Shown in pieces: positions 1 to 6,151 of a stretch of DNA of 9,782 nt. Under the pieces are notes generated by a model. The model was not told where the DNA came from. It ran no database searches and saw only the letters and a list, made by a program, of their open reading frames with translations. Source of the DNA: Oceanihabitans sp. Its GTDB lineage: Bacteria > Bacteroidota > Bacteroidia > Flavobacteriales > Flavobacteriaceae. Position numbers and translations under genes: made by a program. Position 1 is the first letter of the stretch. Each line of letters begins with the position of its first letter. Where the stretch lies: assembly GCA_018067265.1 (NCBI GenBank), contig JAGPUY010000119.1, positions 1 to 9,782 of the forward strand, in the 5' to 3' direction.

Positions 1-231
1 TAATGTATTGTTTTCTTCCTGAAGTAGTTGATTTTGTTCTTTTAAACCAAAATATTGACTAATATTATTTGCTTTCTTATAAACGCCTCCAGATAGAAAA
101 TTTGCAGAGTTTACAAACTTACTTTTTTGGTATGAGTGATTTTGAATGGTAAAAACAAAGGATATAGAAAATAGCAATATAAATAACAAAAACGATTTGT
201 TACGTAGTATAAAATTAACTATTTGCTGCAT
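1..231 (-). CDS. mreC: MreC, rod shape-determining protein (5' part only, runs off left edge)
   Basis: Reading the minus strand from the ATG at 231 gives 77 codons without a stop up to the window edge, so this is the N-terminal quarter or so of the protein. MreC is a bitopic inner-membrane protein that links MreB filaments to the peptidoglycan elongation machinery through its periplasmic part. What is visible fits: a short cytoplasmic start (MQQIVNFILRNK), one membrane segment at about residues 13-30, then a region ending in the heptad-like, Glu/Gln/Leu-rich stretch GLKEQNQLLQEENNTL (62-77), which is the start of the coiled coil typical of MreC. It begins 19 bp after the mreB stop on the same strand, the classic mreB-mreC order, so co-transcription from the mreB promoter is likely. 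The C-terminal beta-barrel domains lie outside the window. Confidence 0.9.
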   Translation of the reverse strand, partial: MQQIVNFILRNKSFLLFILLFSISFVFTIQNHSYQKSKFVNSANFLSGGVYKKANNISQYFGLKEQNQLLQEENNTL

Positions 232-250
232 GACTTAATTGGTGTTACTC

Positions 251-1279
251 TTATTTAATCAATACGCTTTTATATTTAGCTAGGTTTTTAAGGGTAATTC
301 CTGTACCACGAACAACAGCACGTAACGGATCTTCTGCAATATAAACAGGTAAGTCTGTTTTTTGAGATAAACGTTTGTCTAAACCGCGCAACATAGATCC
401 TCCACCGGCAAGGTAGATTCCTGTGTTGTAAATATCTGCAGCTAATTCTGGTGGTGTTTGCGATAATGTTTCCATTACAGCATCTTCAATACGAAGAATA
501 GATTTATCTAAAGCTTTCGCAATTTCACGATAGGATATTTGTACTTGTTTTGGTTTTCCGGTAAGTAAATCACGACCTTGAACACTCATGTCTTCTGGAG
601 GAAGATCTAAATCTTCGGTTGCAGCACCAATTTGAATTTTAATTTTTTCGGCAGTACGTTCACCAACATATAAATTGTGTTGGGTACGCATGTAATAAAT
701 AATATCATTGGTAAATACATCACCTGCAATTTTTACAGACTTGTCACAAACGATTCCTCCAAGAGCAATTACTGCAATTTCTGTGGTACCACCTCCAATA
801 TCCACAATCATGTTTCCTTTTGGTTGCATAATATCTACACCAATACCAATTGCTGCAGCCATAGGTTCATGAATTAGGTAAACTTCTTTACCATTTACAC
901 GTTCTGCACTTTCTTTTACTGCTCGCATTTCTACTTCGGTAATTCCAGAAGGAATACAAATTACCATACGTAAAGCAGGAGTGAAGAGTCTCTTTTTTAA
1001 AGCTGGAATATTTTTAATGAACATGCTGATCATTTGCTCAGAAGCATCAAAATCTGCAATTACACCATCTTTTAATGGTCTAATCGTTTTAATGTTTTCA
1101 TGCGTTTTTCCTTGCATCATACTGGCTTCTTTACCAACAGCAATAATTTTTCCTGTTATTCTATCTCTAGCAACTATGGATGGACTGTCAACAACGACTT
1201 TATCGTTATGAATAATTAAAGTGTTTGCAGTTCCTAAATCTATTGCAATCTCTTCGGTTAAGAAGTCAAAAAATCCCAT
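251..1279 (-). CDS. mreB: MreB, actin-like rod shape-determining protein
   Basis: Bacterial actin homologue that forms membrane-associated filaments directing lateral cell-wall synthesis. The protein has 342 residues, the usual MreB length. Nucleotide-binding motifs are in order: phosphate-1 loop DLGTANTLI (14-22), the HEPMAAAIG segment with the catalytic Glu at 138, phosphate-2 loop DIGGGTTEI (160-168), the GERTAEKIK segment (206-214), and the adenosine motif AGGGSMLRGLD (291-301). The N-terminus MGFFDFLTEE is a short hydrophobic stretch before the actin fold, as expected for a membrane-targeting end. The ATG at 1279 is chosen because it gives this standard N-terminus. It is the first gene of a minus-strand unit with mreC 19 bp downstream. 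No truncation or missing active-site residue is seen. Confidence 0.97.
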   Translation of the reverse strand: MGFFDFLTEEIAIDLGTANTLIIHNDKVVVDSPSIVARDRITGKIIAVGKEASMMQGKTHENIKTIRPLKDGVIADFDASEQMISMFIKNIPALKKRLFTPALRMVICIPSGITEVEMRAVKESAERVNGKEVYLIHEPMAAAIGIGVDIMQPKGNMIVDIGGGTTEIAVIALGGIVCDKSVKIAGDVFTNDIIYYMRTQHNLYVGERTAEKIKIQIGAATEDLDLPPEDMSVQGRDLLTGKPKQVQISYREIAKALDKSILRIEDAVMETLSQTPPELAADIYNTGIYLAGGGSMLRGLDKRLSQKTDLPVYIAEDPLRAVVRGTGITLKNLAKYKSVLIK

Positions 1280-1318
1280 TCTTTATTTTAATTATGTACG
1301 TTAAAAAATCACATCTCG

Positions 1319-1326
1319 TAAAGGTA
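1319..1326 (-). promoter_or_regulatory. Candidate -7 element for mreBC
   Basis: The minus strand reads TACCTTTA here, seven of eight matches to the Bacteroidota -7 consensus TAnnTTTG. It would give a leader of roughly 30-35 nt before the mreB ATG at 1279. I see no convincing TTTG -33 element about 19-23 bp upstream, so this is a weak call. The same octamer occurs upstream of the permease gene at 3169-3176. Confidence 0.3.
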
Positions 1327-1373
1327 GTAAAACTCTTTCTAAATTTGATTTTAAAATTAATGTTTTAATAGCT

Positions 1374-1403
1374 GAAAACCTACACTATTAAATGTAGATT
1401 TTC
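1374..1403. repeat. Imperfect inverted repeat in the mreB-purH gap
   Basis: GAAAA-C-CTACA (1374-1384) pairs with TGTAG-A-TTTTC (1393-1403) around an 8-nt loop. This makes two 5-bp helices with one C/A mismatch between them. It lies about 75 bp past the purH stop and about 95 bp upstream of the mreB start. It could be a second terminator-like structure for purH read-through or a site in the mreB upstream region. No long T-run follows on either strand, so the role is open. Apart from this, the hairpin at 1456-1482 and the weak promoter, I see nothing else in this 200 bp gap. Confidence 0.35.
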
Positions 1404-1455
1404 AACGATTAGTTTAAGTCTATAATTCTCACTTTCGTGGAAATGTTATTCTTAA

Positions 1456-1482
1456 TAAAATCCTTTTTTTAAAGCGATTTTA
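1456..1482 (-). terminator. Hairpin overlapping the purH stop codon, possible terminator
   Basis: TAAAATC plus CTTT (1456-1466) pairs with AAAG (1471-1474) and GATTTTA (1476-1482). The loop is TTTT and one base (C1475) is bulged, giving an 11-bp stem. The purH TAA is the first part of the stem on the minus strand. The stem is AT-rich and is followed on that strand only by TTAAGAATAAC, without a U-run, so it is a less convincing terminator than those at 4510-4547 or 9392-9422. It could instead protect the 3' end of the mRNA. Confidence 0.45.
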
Positions 1483-3012
1483 GTGTTTAAAATGTCTTGT
1501 TCCAGTAAATACCATAGCCACATTATTGGCATTACAATAATCGATGCTTAGTTGGTCTTTAATAGATCCTCCAGGTTGTATTACTGCTGTAACTCCTGCG
1601 TTTTTTGCAATCTCTACACAATCTGGAAACGGGAAAAATGCATCACTCGCCATCACTGCGCCTTGTAAATCAAATTTAAAGGATTGTGCTTTATGAATCG
1701 CTTGGTTTAATGCATCTACACGACTTGTTTGTCCTGTTCCGCTTGCACATAATTGTTTGTTTTTGACTAAAACAATCGTGTTTGATTTGGTGTGTTTACA
1801 AATTTTAGATGCAAAGATTAAATCATCTAACTCCTTTTGCGTTGGTTTATTGTTTGTTGCATCTTTTAAATCTTCAAGCGTATCTGTTTTAGAATTTCTG
1901 TCTTGCACTAAAACACCATTCAAACATGTTCTTACCGTAGTTTTCGGGAAATCAAAATCTTTTAAAATAAGTAAGATTCTATTTTTCTTTCCTTTCAATA
2001 TTTCTAACGCTTCCGCAGAAAAAGAAGGCGCAATGACTACCTCACAAAATAACTTGTGAATTTCTTCAGCAGTAGCTTTATCTATTTCCGTATTGCTAAT
2101 TAAAACACCACCAAAAGCAGAAACTGGATCTCCAGCTAAAGCATCTACATACGCATCAAGAATAGTTTCACGTTGTGAAAAACCACAAGCATTATTGTGT
2201 TTTAAAACAGCAAATGTTGGTTTTTCTCCTTTAAATTCGTTGATTAAGTTTACTGCAGCATCTACATCTAAAAGGTTGTTGTAGCTTAGTTCTTTACCGT
2301 GAAGTTTTGTAAATATTTCATCAAAATCCCCAAAGAAAAACCCTTTTTGATGTGGGTTTTCTCCATAACGTAAAACTTTACCTTGCGTTTCGCTAAGTTT
2401 AAAAGAAGCGATTTCATGATTTTTGTTGAAGTAATTAAAAATAGCCGAATCGTAATGCGAAGAAACATTAAACGCTTTTGCAGCAAATTGTTTTCTGTCT
2501 GCTTCGGTTAGATTTCCGTTTTTTTCTGTGATTAACGTTAAAAATTCGGAATAATCATCTACAGAAGAAACGCAAATGACATCTGCATAGTTTTTAGCAG
2601 CTGCACGGATTAGTGAAATTCCACCAATATCAATTTTTTCAATAATATCCTGCTCGCTTGCTCCAGAAGCAACTGTTTTTTCAAAAGGATATAAATCTAC
2701 AATTACCACATCTATTTGAGGGATGTGGTATTCTGCCATTTCTGCAACATCACCGTCGTGGTTTTGTCTGTTTAAAATACCACCAAAAACCTTTGGGTGT
2801 AATGTTTTTACGCGTCCGCCAAGTATAGATGGATAAGAAGTTACGTCTTCTACAGGAACTACTTTTATACCTAAATCGGTAATGAATTTTTCTGTTCCAC
2901 CTGTAGAATAGATAGTTACGCCTTGGCTGTTTAGTTGTTTTACAATTGGTTCTAAACCATCTTTACTAAAAACAGAAATTAGTGCAGATTTAATTGTTTT
3001 TGTATTACTCAT
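1480..3012 (-). CDS. purH: PurH, bifunctional AICAR formyltransferase / IMP cyclohydrolase
   Basis: Catalyses the last two steps of de novo purine synthesis in the cytosol: formylation of AICAR using 10-formyl-tetrahydrofolate, then ring closure to IMP. From the ATG at 3012 the protein has 510 residues, near the usual 510-530. The N-terminal MGS-like cyclohydrolase domain (about 1-145) shows IKSALISVFSKDG, YSTGGTEKFI and SILGGRVKTLHPKVFGG. The AICARFT domain follows with LRYGENPHQKG, LSYNNLLDVDAA, the KHNNACG active-site segment (Lys-His pair), DPVSAFGG, ASDAFFPFPD and the terminal GTRHFKH. KHNNACG differs from the more common KHxNPCG. An in-frame TTG at 3036 would add eight residues, but it lies inside the predicted -7 element at 3034-3041, so the ATG is preferred. 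It is a single gene, divergent from the permease. Confidence 0.97.
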   Translation of the reverse strand: MSNTKTIKSALISVFSKDGLEPIVKQLNSQGVTIYSTGGTEKFITDLGIKVVPVEDVTSYPSILGGRVKTLHPKVFGGILNRQNHDGDVAEMAEYHIPQIDVVIVDLYPFEKTVASGASEQDIIEKIDIGGISLIRAAAKNYADVICVSSVDDYSEFLTLITEKNGNLTEADRKQFAAKAFNVSSHYDSAIFNYFNKNHEIASFKLSETQGKVLRYGENPHQKGFFFGDFDEIFTKLHGKELSYNNLLDVDAAVNLINEFKGEKPTFAVLKHNNACGFSQRETILDAYVDALAGDPVSAFGGVLISNTEIDKATAEEIHKLFCEVVIAPSFSAEALEILKGKKNRILLILKDFDFPKTTVRTCLNGVLVQDRNSKTDTLEDLKDATNNKPTQKELDDLIFASKICKHTKSNTIVLVKNKQLCASGTGQTSRVDALNQAIHKAQSFKFDLQGAVMASDAFFPFPDCVEIAKNAGVTAVIQPGGSIKDQLSIDYCNANNVAMVFTGTRHFKH

Positions 3013-3033
3013 TGTTGATGTGTTGTTTGGCTG

Positions 3034-3041
3034 CAAAAATA
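3034..3041 (-). promoter_or_regulatory. Predicted -7 element for purH
   Basis: The minus strand reads TATTTTTG, a full match to the Bacteroidota -7 consensus TAnnTTTG. The start point would fall near 3027 and leave a leader of about 15 nt before the ATG at 3012. The -33 element is not clear; a TTTC lies 25 bp upstream. No purine riboswitch-like structure fits in so short a leader. Confidence 0.45.
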
Positions 3042-3136
3042 GTAATATAAAGTGCTTTTAATAAGTGAAATTACATTTGTTTTTTCAACTAAAACACGGA
3101 GTTATTAACAACTTTGTTCTTGTAATTTGTTTTCAT

Positions 3137-3153
3137 TTATTTGTAACAAATAA
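3137..3153. repeat. Perfect 7-bp inverted repeat in the purH/permease divergent region
   Basis: TTATTTG and CAAATAA flank a 3-bp centre (TAA), a compact dyad such as a dimeric regulator could bind. Its left arm contains the TTTG (3140-3143) that is the best -33 candidate for the permease gene. The sequence is AT-rich, so chance cannot be excluded. Confidence 0.35.
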
Positions 3154-3176
3154 TATATAAAAACGTCTTACCTTTA
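3140..3176 (+). promoter_or_regulatory. Candidate promoter for the ABC permease gene
   Basis: TTTG at 3140-3143 could be the -33 element and TACCTTTA at 3169-3176 the -7 element (seven of eight matches to TAnnTTTG). The 25-bp spacer is longer than the usual 19-23, which lowers confidence. The leader to the ATG at 3210 would be about 27 nt. No Shine-Dalgarno sequence precedes the ATG, as is common in this phylum. Confidence 0.35.
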
Positions 3177-3209
3177 TATCACTTTAAAAAAGTATAATAT
3201 TTACTGCAT

Positions 3210-4463
3210 ATGTTATTGTATTTACGTCTCTTTAAAGAGAGCTTTTCTTTTGCTATTAGTGCCTTGACAAACAATAAGCTAAGAACCTTTTTGTCTTTGC
3301 TTGGTGTTACCATTGGTATATTTTCTATTATAGCAGTTTTGGCAGCAGTAGATTCTTTAAAAAATGATATTAAAGGAAGTATTAGTTCTTTAGATAATAG
3401 CACATTATATATTATGCGTTTTTCTTTTGGTCCATCGACCATTCCGCAATGGAAAAGAGAACAATTTCCAGATGTTACTTATGAAGAATATCAATTTATA
3501 CAAGATAGAATCCCAAATGTAGAAGCGGCATCTTATACGTTAAATGTCAATCCTGAAAATATTAAATATGAAGGCGCTTCTGTTGAAAATGTAGAAATAG
3601 CTGCGGTAACGAATGGTTATTATGATATTGAAAGTTTACAAATAGAACAAGGTCGCTTTTTTAATGAATCGGAATCTAATTCTGGTTCGCCAGTTGTGGT
3701 TTTAGGAGATGAAATTTCAAGTAGCTTGTTTGGTAATTTAGATCCTATTGGAAAAACAGTTAGACTTTACGGAAGAAAATTTACGGTAATTGGCGTGCTT
3801 AAAAAAGAAGGTTCTGGTTTATTTGGAAACTCTAAAGATACAGCAGCAATTTTACCGGTAAACTTTGTGCGAAGACTTTTAGGAGATAATAATAAAAGAA
3901 CTTTCCCAGCCATTGTAGTGAAACCAGAATCTGGAGTGGATTTATCGGAGTTTAATGCAGTTATTGCGCAAGGATTACGAAATTTTAGAGGTTTAAAAGC
4001 TGGAGAAGAAAATAACTTTTTTGTAAATGAGTTACAAGGTTTTACCGACTTGATTGATAATATTACCGGACAACTAAATTTTATGGGTTGGATCATTAGT
4101 GGTTTTTCTCTTTTAGTTGGCGGATTTGGTATTGCTAACATTATGTTTGTTAGTGTAAAAGAGAGAACTAATTTAATTGGAATTCAAAAATCATTAGGAG
4201 CAAAAAACCGATTTATTATGTTTCAGTTTTTGTTTGAAGCTGTAATTTTAGCTGTAATTGGTGGTTTAGTTGGTCTGTTTTTAGTTTGGGTAGTATCTAT
4301 AGTAATGACCCAACTTACAGATAGCTTTGAGTTTGTCTTGTCCTACGGTAATATGTTTCTAGGTTTTATACTCTCGACTATTATCGGTTTGGTTTCCGGA
4401 GTTATTCCTGCGCTTTCCGCTTCTAAATTAGATCCTGTAGAGGCTATTAGAACAGGAATGTAG
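3210..4463 (+). CDS. ABC transporter permease, MacB/FtsX family
   Basis: Inner-membrane permease of the MacB type (type VII ABC fold), normally working with a MacB/LolD-like ATPase to drive efflux or lipoprotein handling by a mechanotransmission mechanism. The 417 residues show the expected layout: membrane helix 1 at about 26-47 after a cytoplasmic start, a large periplasmic MacB_PCD-type domain (about 50-285), then three helices at about 291-315, 338-365 and 382-403. The FtsX-domain hallmarks VKERTNLIGIQKSLGA (316-331), FQFLFEA (338-344) and the terminal DPVEAIRTG (408-416) are all present. No ATPase gene is adjacent, so the partner must be encoded elsewhere, which is usual for many flavobacterial copies. 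The substrate cannot be read from sequence. The ATG at 3210 gives the standard short basic N-terminus. The gene is monocistronic and is closed by the terminator at 4510-4547. Confidence 0.9.
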   Translation: MLLYLRLFKESFSFAISALTNNKLRTFLSLLGVTIGIFSIIAVLAAVDSLKNDIKGSISSLDNSTLYIMRFSFGPSTIPQWKREQFPDVTYEEYQFIQDRIPNVEAASYTLNVNPENIKYEGASVENVEIAAVTNGYYDIESLQIEQGRFFNESESNSGSPVVVLGDEISSSLFGNLDPIGKTVRLYGRKFTVIGVLKKEGSGLFGNSKDTAAILPVNFVRRLLGDNNKRTFPAIVVKPESGVDLSEFNAVIAQGLRNFRGLKAGEENNFFVNELQGFTDLIDNITGQLNFMGWIISGFSLLVGGFGIANIMFVSVKERTNLIGIQKSLGAKNRFIMFQFLFEAVILAVIGGLVGLFLVWVVSIVMTQLTDSFEFVLSYGNMFLGFILSTIIGLVSGVIPALSASKLDPVEAIRTGM

Positions 4464-4509
4464 GTTTCTTATTTTTAAATAATAACGCAAACAAATTTTA
4501 TAAAAAAAA

Positions 4510-4547
4510 TCCAAAAAGCAATACCTTTTAATAGTATGCCTTTTGGA
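4510..4547. terminator. Bidirectional intrinsic terminator between convergent genes
   Basis: TCCAAAA (4510-4516) pairs with TTTTGGA (4541-4547), GC (4518-4519) with GC (4538-4539) and ATAC (4521-4524) with GTAT (4534-4537). This gives about 13 bp with small internal irregularities and a 9-nt loop. On the minus strand the stem is followed at once by a run of eight T, which makes it a strong terminator for the GAF gene, whose stop lies 25 bp away. On the plus strand it is followed by ATTTATTTTTG, so it also serves the permease gene, whose stop is 46 bp upstream. Confidence 0.8.
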
Positions 4548-4571
4548 ATTTATTTTTGTATCTTTTTTAAT

Positions 4572-5030
4572 TTACGAAAGAAGTAAAGCTACTTGTGCAC
4601 AAACAAACTCTAAAAAACGCTCATCAGCTTCTGTAAAAGGATCTGGCGTATTAGAATCAATATCTATTTGTCCGATATTTTCGCCATTTACAAAAATAGG
4701 AATTACAATTTCCGCTTTTACGGTAATGCTACAAGCAATATAATTATCTTGCGCAGCAACATCTGCAACAACAAAATTTTCATTGCTAACTGCAACTTGA
4801 CCACATATACCTTTTCCAAAGGGAATAATAATATGATCTGTTGGCTCCCCAACATAAGGGCCAAGTTTTAATTCGTTTTTATCTCCATTTTTAAAATAAA
4901 AACCAACCCAATTGTAGTAGGTAATGTTTTCGTCAAGAAGTGTGCAAATAGATAATAATCTATCCGCTACAGCCGTTTCTTTATTGTTAATTATTTTTGT
5001 TATTTCTGGTTTTAATTGCTCGAAATTCAT
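4572..5030 (-). CDS. GAF domain protein, free methionine-(R)-sulfoxide reductase family
   Basis: Compact single GAF-domain protein resembling free methionine-(R)-sulfoxide reductase (E. coli MsrC/YebR), a cytosolic enzyme that repairs oxidised free methionine. From the ATG at 5030 it has 152 residues, which fits the family. Family signatures are NWVGFYF, LGPYVGEP, IIPFGKGICGQVA, NYIACSITVKAEIVIPI, IGQIDIDS and FTEADERFLE. Of the three family cysteines (84, 94 and 118 in E. coli), the last two are present with exact 24-residue spacing, in GICG and IAC. The position ten residues before GICG, where Cys84 would be, is His (in PTDHIIIP). So the presumed catalytic Cys is kept and one resolving Cys is missing; activity is therefore inferred, not certain. 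A TTG at 5051 would extend the frame by seven residues but overlaps the -7 element, so the ATG is chosen. The gene is divergent from xrtF. Confidence 0.85.
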   Translation of the reverse strand: MNFEQLKPEITKIINNKETAVADRLLSICTLLDENITYYNWVGFYFKNGDKNELKLGPYVGEPTDHIIIPFGKGICGQVAVSNENFVVADVAAQDNYIACSITVKAEIVIPIFVNGENIGQIDIDSNTPDPFTEADERFLEFVCAQVALLLS

Positions 5031-5048
5031 ATGTTCAAAAACTTTTGA

Positions 5049-5056
5049 CAAAAGTA
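5049..5056 (-). promoter_or_regulatory. Predicted -7 element for the GAF gene
   Basis: The minus strand reads TACTTTTG, a full match to TAnnTTTG. A start point near 5042 would leave about 12 nt of leader before the ATG at 5030. The -33 element is not clear. This site decides the gene start, because the alternative TTG codon at 5051 would then lie upstream of the transcript. Confidence 0.5.
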
Positions 5057-5095
5057 TTTAAAAACCAATTAACTTAATCGCTTTTTGTATAAATT

Positions 5096-5103
5096 TAACC
5101 TTG
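5096..5103 (+). promoter_or_regulatory. Candidate -7 element for the xrtF operon
   Basis: TAACCTTG matches TAnnTTTG at seven of eight positions and lies 17 bp before the TTG start of xrtF at 5121. No TTTG is found at the expected -33 distance; the nearest, at 5084-5087, is too close. The call is weak, but it is the best match in the 90 bp divergent gap. Confidence 0.3.
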
Positions 5104-5120
5104 TAAATTAAAAGAAAATA

Positions 5121-5672
5121 TTGAAACAACTTTTTATAACATATAAGTCTGTACTAAAATTTATACTAACCTTTTTAGTAGTGTATGCCGTTTTAACTTT
5201 TAGCTATAAATTGTTTTTACAATATTCTTCAGGAGATAATTATTATCCAGATTACATGACCAATTTGGTAGGAAAGCAAAGTAAAGAAATACTAAACGCT
5301 TTAGATTATAGAGTTTCGCTTATACCACATCCTACAGAAGCATCTTTGAAGTTGATTATTAACGAAAAATACGTAGCTAGAGTTATAGAAGGTTGTAATT
5401 CGGTAAGTATTATTATTTTGTTTATTTCCTTTATTATAGCATTTTCGAGTAAATTTAAAACGACTGCGCTTTATATTTTGGCAGGAAGTGTATTGATTTA
5501 TATTGCTAATTTGGTAAGAATAGTGATTCTGTCTATTGGTTTATATCATTATCCTTGGCGAAAAGATATTCTACATACCGTGATTTTTCCGGCGATTATT
5601 TATGGTATGGTTTGTTTACTCTGGATCGTTTGGGTGAATCGTTTTTCTAAAAGCAAGAAGCAAGATGCCTAA
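5121..5672 (+). CDS. xrtF: XrtF, exosortase family protein
   Basis: Multi-pass inner-membrane transpeptidase-like enzyme of the exosortase/archaeosortase superfamily, which recognises C-terminal sorting signals on exported proteins. The 183 residues carry the conserved triad in family context: Cys92 in VIEGCNSVSI, Arg133 in IANLVRIVILSIG and His152 in ILHTVIFPAI. Membrane segments lie at about 11-33, 95-110, 114-136 and 153-172, with the Cys and His close to membrane faces. The short length and the flavobacterial partner next door point to the XrtF type. The start is TTG at 5121: an in-frame stop lies 12 bp upstream (5109-5111) and the next Met is residue 46, past the first membrane segment. 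AAAGAAAA just before the start is a purine-rich stretch. The stop overlaps the next gene by 8 nt, indicating translational coupling. Confidence 0.88.
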   Translation: MKQLFITYKSVLKFILTFLVVYAVLTFSYKLFLQYSSGDNYYPDYMTNLVGKQSKEILNALDYRVSLIPHPTEASLKLIINEKYVARVIEGCNSVSIIILFISFIIAFSSKFKTTALYILAGSVLIYIANLVRIVILSIGLYHYPWRKDILHTVIFPAIIYGMVCLLWIVWVNRFSKSKKQDA

Positions 5673-6093
5673 ATTCGCAAAATATAGTTTGTTGTTAGTT
5701 TTGGGTATTTTACTCATATTAATTCGGGTATTTGAAGAACGGATTTTCTACGATCCCTATTTGTCTTTTTTTAAGAATGATTATTTATATTTAGACTCAC
5801 CAAGACAAGAAACCTTGAAGTTAACCGTGTTTACAGTTTTGAGATATGTAATTAATTCGTTGCTTTCATTAGCTATTTTATTTGTTCTTTTTAGAGATAA
5901 AAGCATCGTTAAATTTTCTATTATTATATACACTATTGCATTAGGGATACTTTTAGCACTATTCTTATATTTTGTAATAAGCCCAGTACAAGAAGATTAT
6001 TATTTGTTTTTTAATGTGCGAAGATTTTTAATTCAGCCATTAATTTTATTGCTCTTAATTCCAGCATTCTATAATTATAAACGGCAGGAGTAA
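5665..6093 (+). CDS. Exosortase F system-associated membrane protein
   Basis: Small integral membrane protein of 142 residues that I recognise as the partner found next to XrtF in Flavobacteriia (the exosortase F-associated family). Visible features are a basic start (MPKFAKY), four hydrophobic segments at about 7-21, 60-77, 83-107 and 121-136, the loop motif RVFEERIFYDPYLSFF (21-36), RYVINSLLSL (60-69), and the C-terminal DYYLFFNVRRFLIQPL (111-126). No known catalytic motif is present. The ATG at 5665 lies inside the last codons of xrtF (8-nt overlap), so the two are made together. It probably acts in the same membrane, as a partner, scaffold or substrate-presenting subunit; that role is inferred from conserved pairing only. 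Confidence 0.82.
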   Translation: MPKFAKYSLLLVLGILLILIRVFEERIFYDPYLSFFKNDYLYLDSPRQETLKLTVFTVLRYVINSLLSLAILFVLFRDKSIVKFSIIIYTIALGILLALFLYFVISPVQEDYYLFFNVRRFLIQPLILLLLIPAFYNYKRQE

Positions 6094-6107
6094 AATTGTT
6101 AATGGTC

Positions 6108-6150
6108 TTGCAAAACAAGGTTTTTAAACTTTGTTTTCGTAATTTTGCAA
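6108..6150. terminator. Overlapping inverted repeats after the xrtF operon, terminator or operator
   Basis: Two dyads overlap. The inner one pairs AAAACAAGGTTT (6112-6123) with AAACTTTGTTTT (6126-6137): about 11-12 pairs in RNA including one G-U, with almost no loop. The outer one is the perfect 8-bp pair TTGCAAAA (6108-6115) and TTTTGCAA (6143-6150). They share bases 6112-6115, so only one can form fully. The inner hairpin, with its U-rich 3' arm, could end the xrtF transcript 19 bp past the stop. The outer right arm covers most of the -7 element of the next gene, which suits an operator. Confidence 0.5.
6140..6147 (+). promoter_or_regulatory. Predicted -7 element for the HYC_CC_PP gene
   Basis: TAATTTTG is a full match to TAnnTTTG. 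The expected start point falls at about 6151-6154, essentially on the GTG start codon at 6152, so the transcript may be leaderless. No good -33 TTTG is present at 19-23 bp. The element lies inside the right arm of the dyad TTGCAAAA/TTTTGCAA. Confidence 0.45.
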
Positions 6151-6151
6151 A

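Noticed and set aside
3013..3036. Eight-residue N-terminal extension of PurH from a TTG codon
   Set aside because: The TTG is inside a perfect -7 element, and the ATG at 3012 gives the normal family N-terminus.
3767..4141. Open frame on the minus strand inside the permease gene
   Set aside because: It is antisense to a well-conserved MacB-type coding region and shows no recognisable motif; it is a by-product of the codon pattern.
5031..5051. Seven-residue extension of the GAF protein from a TTG codon
   Set aside because: The TTG overlaps the -7 element TACTTTTG; the ATG at 5030 is preferred.
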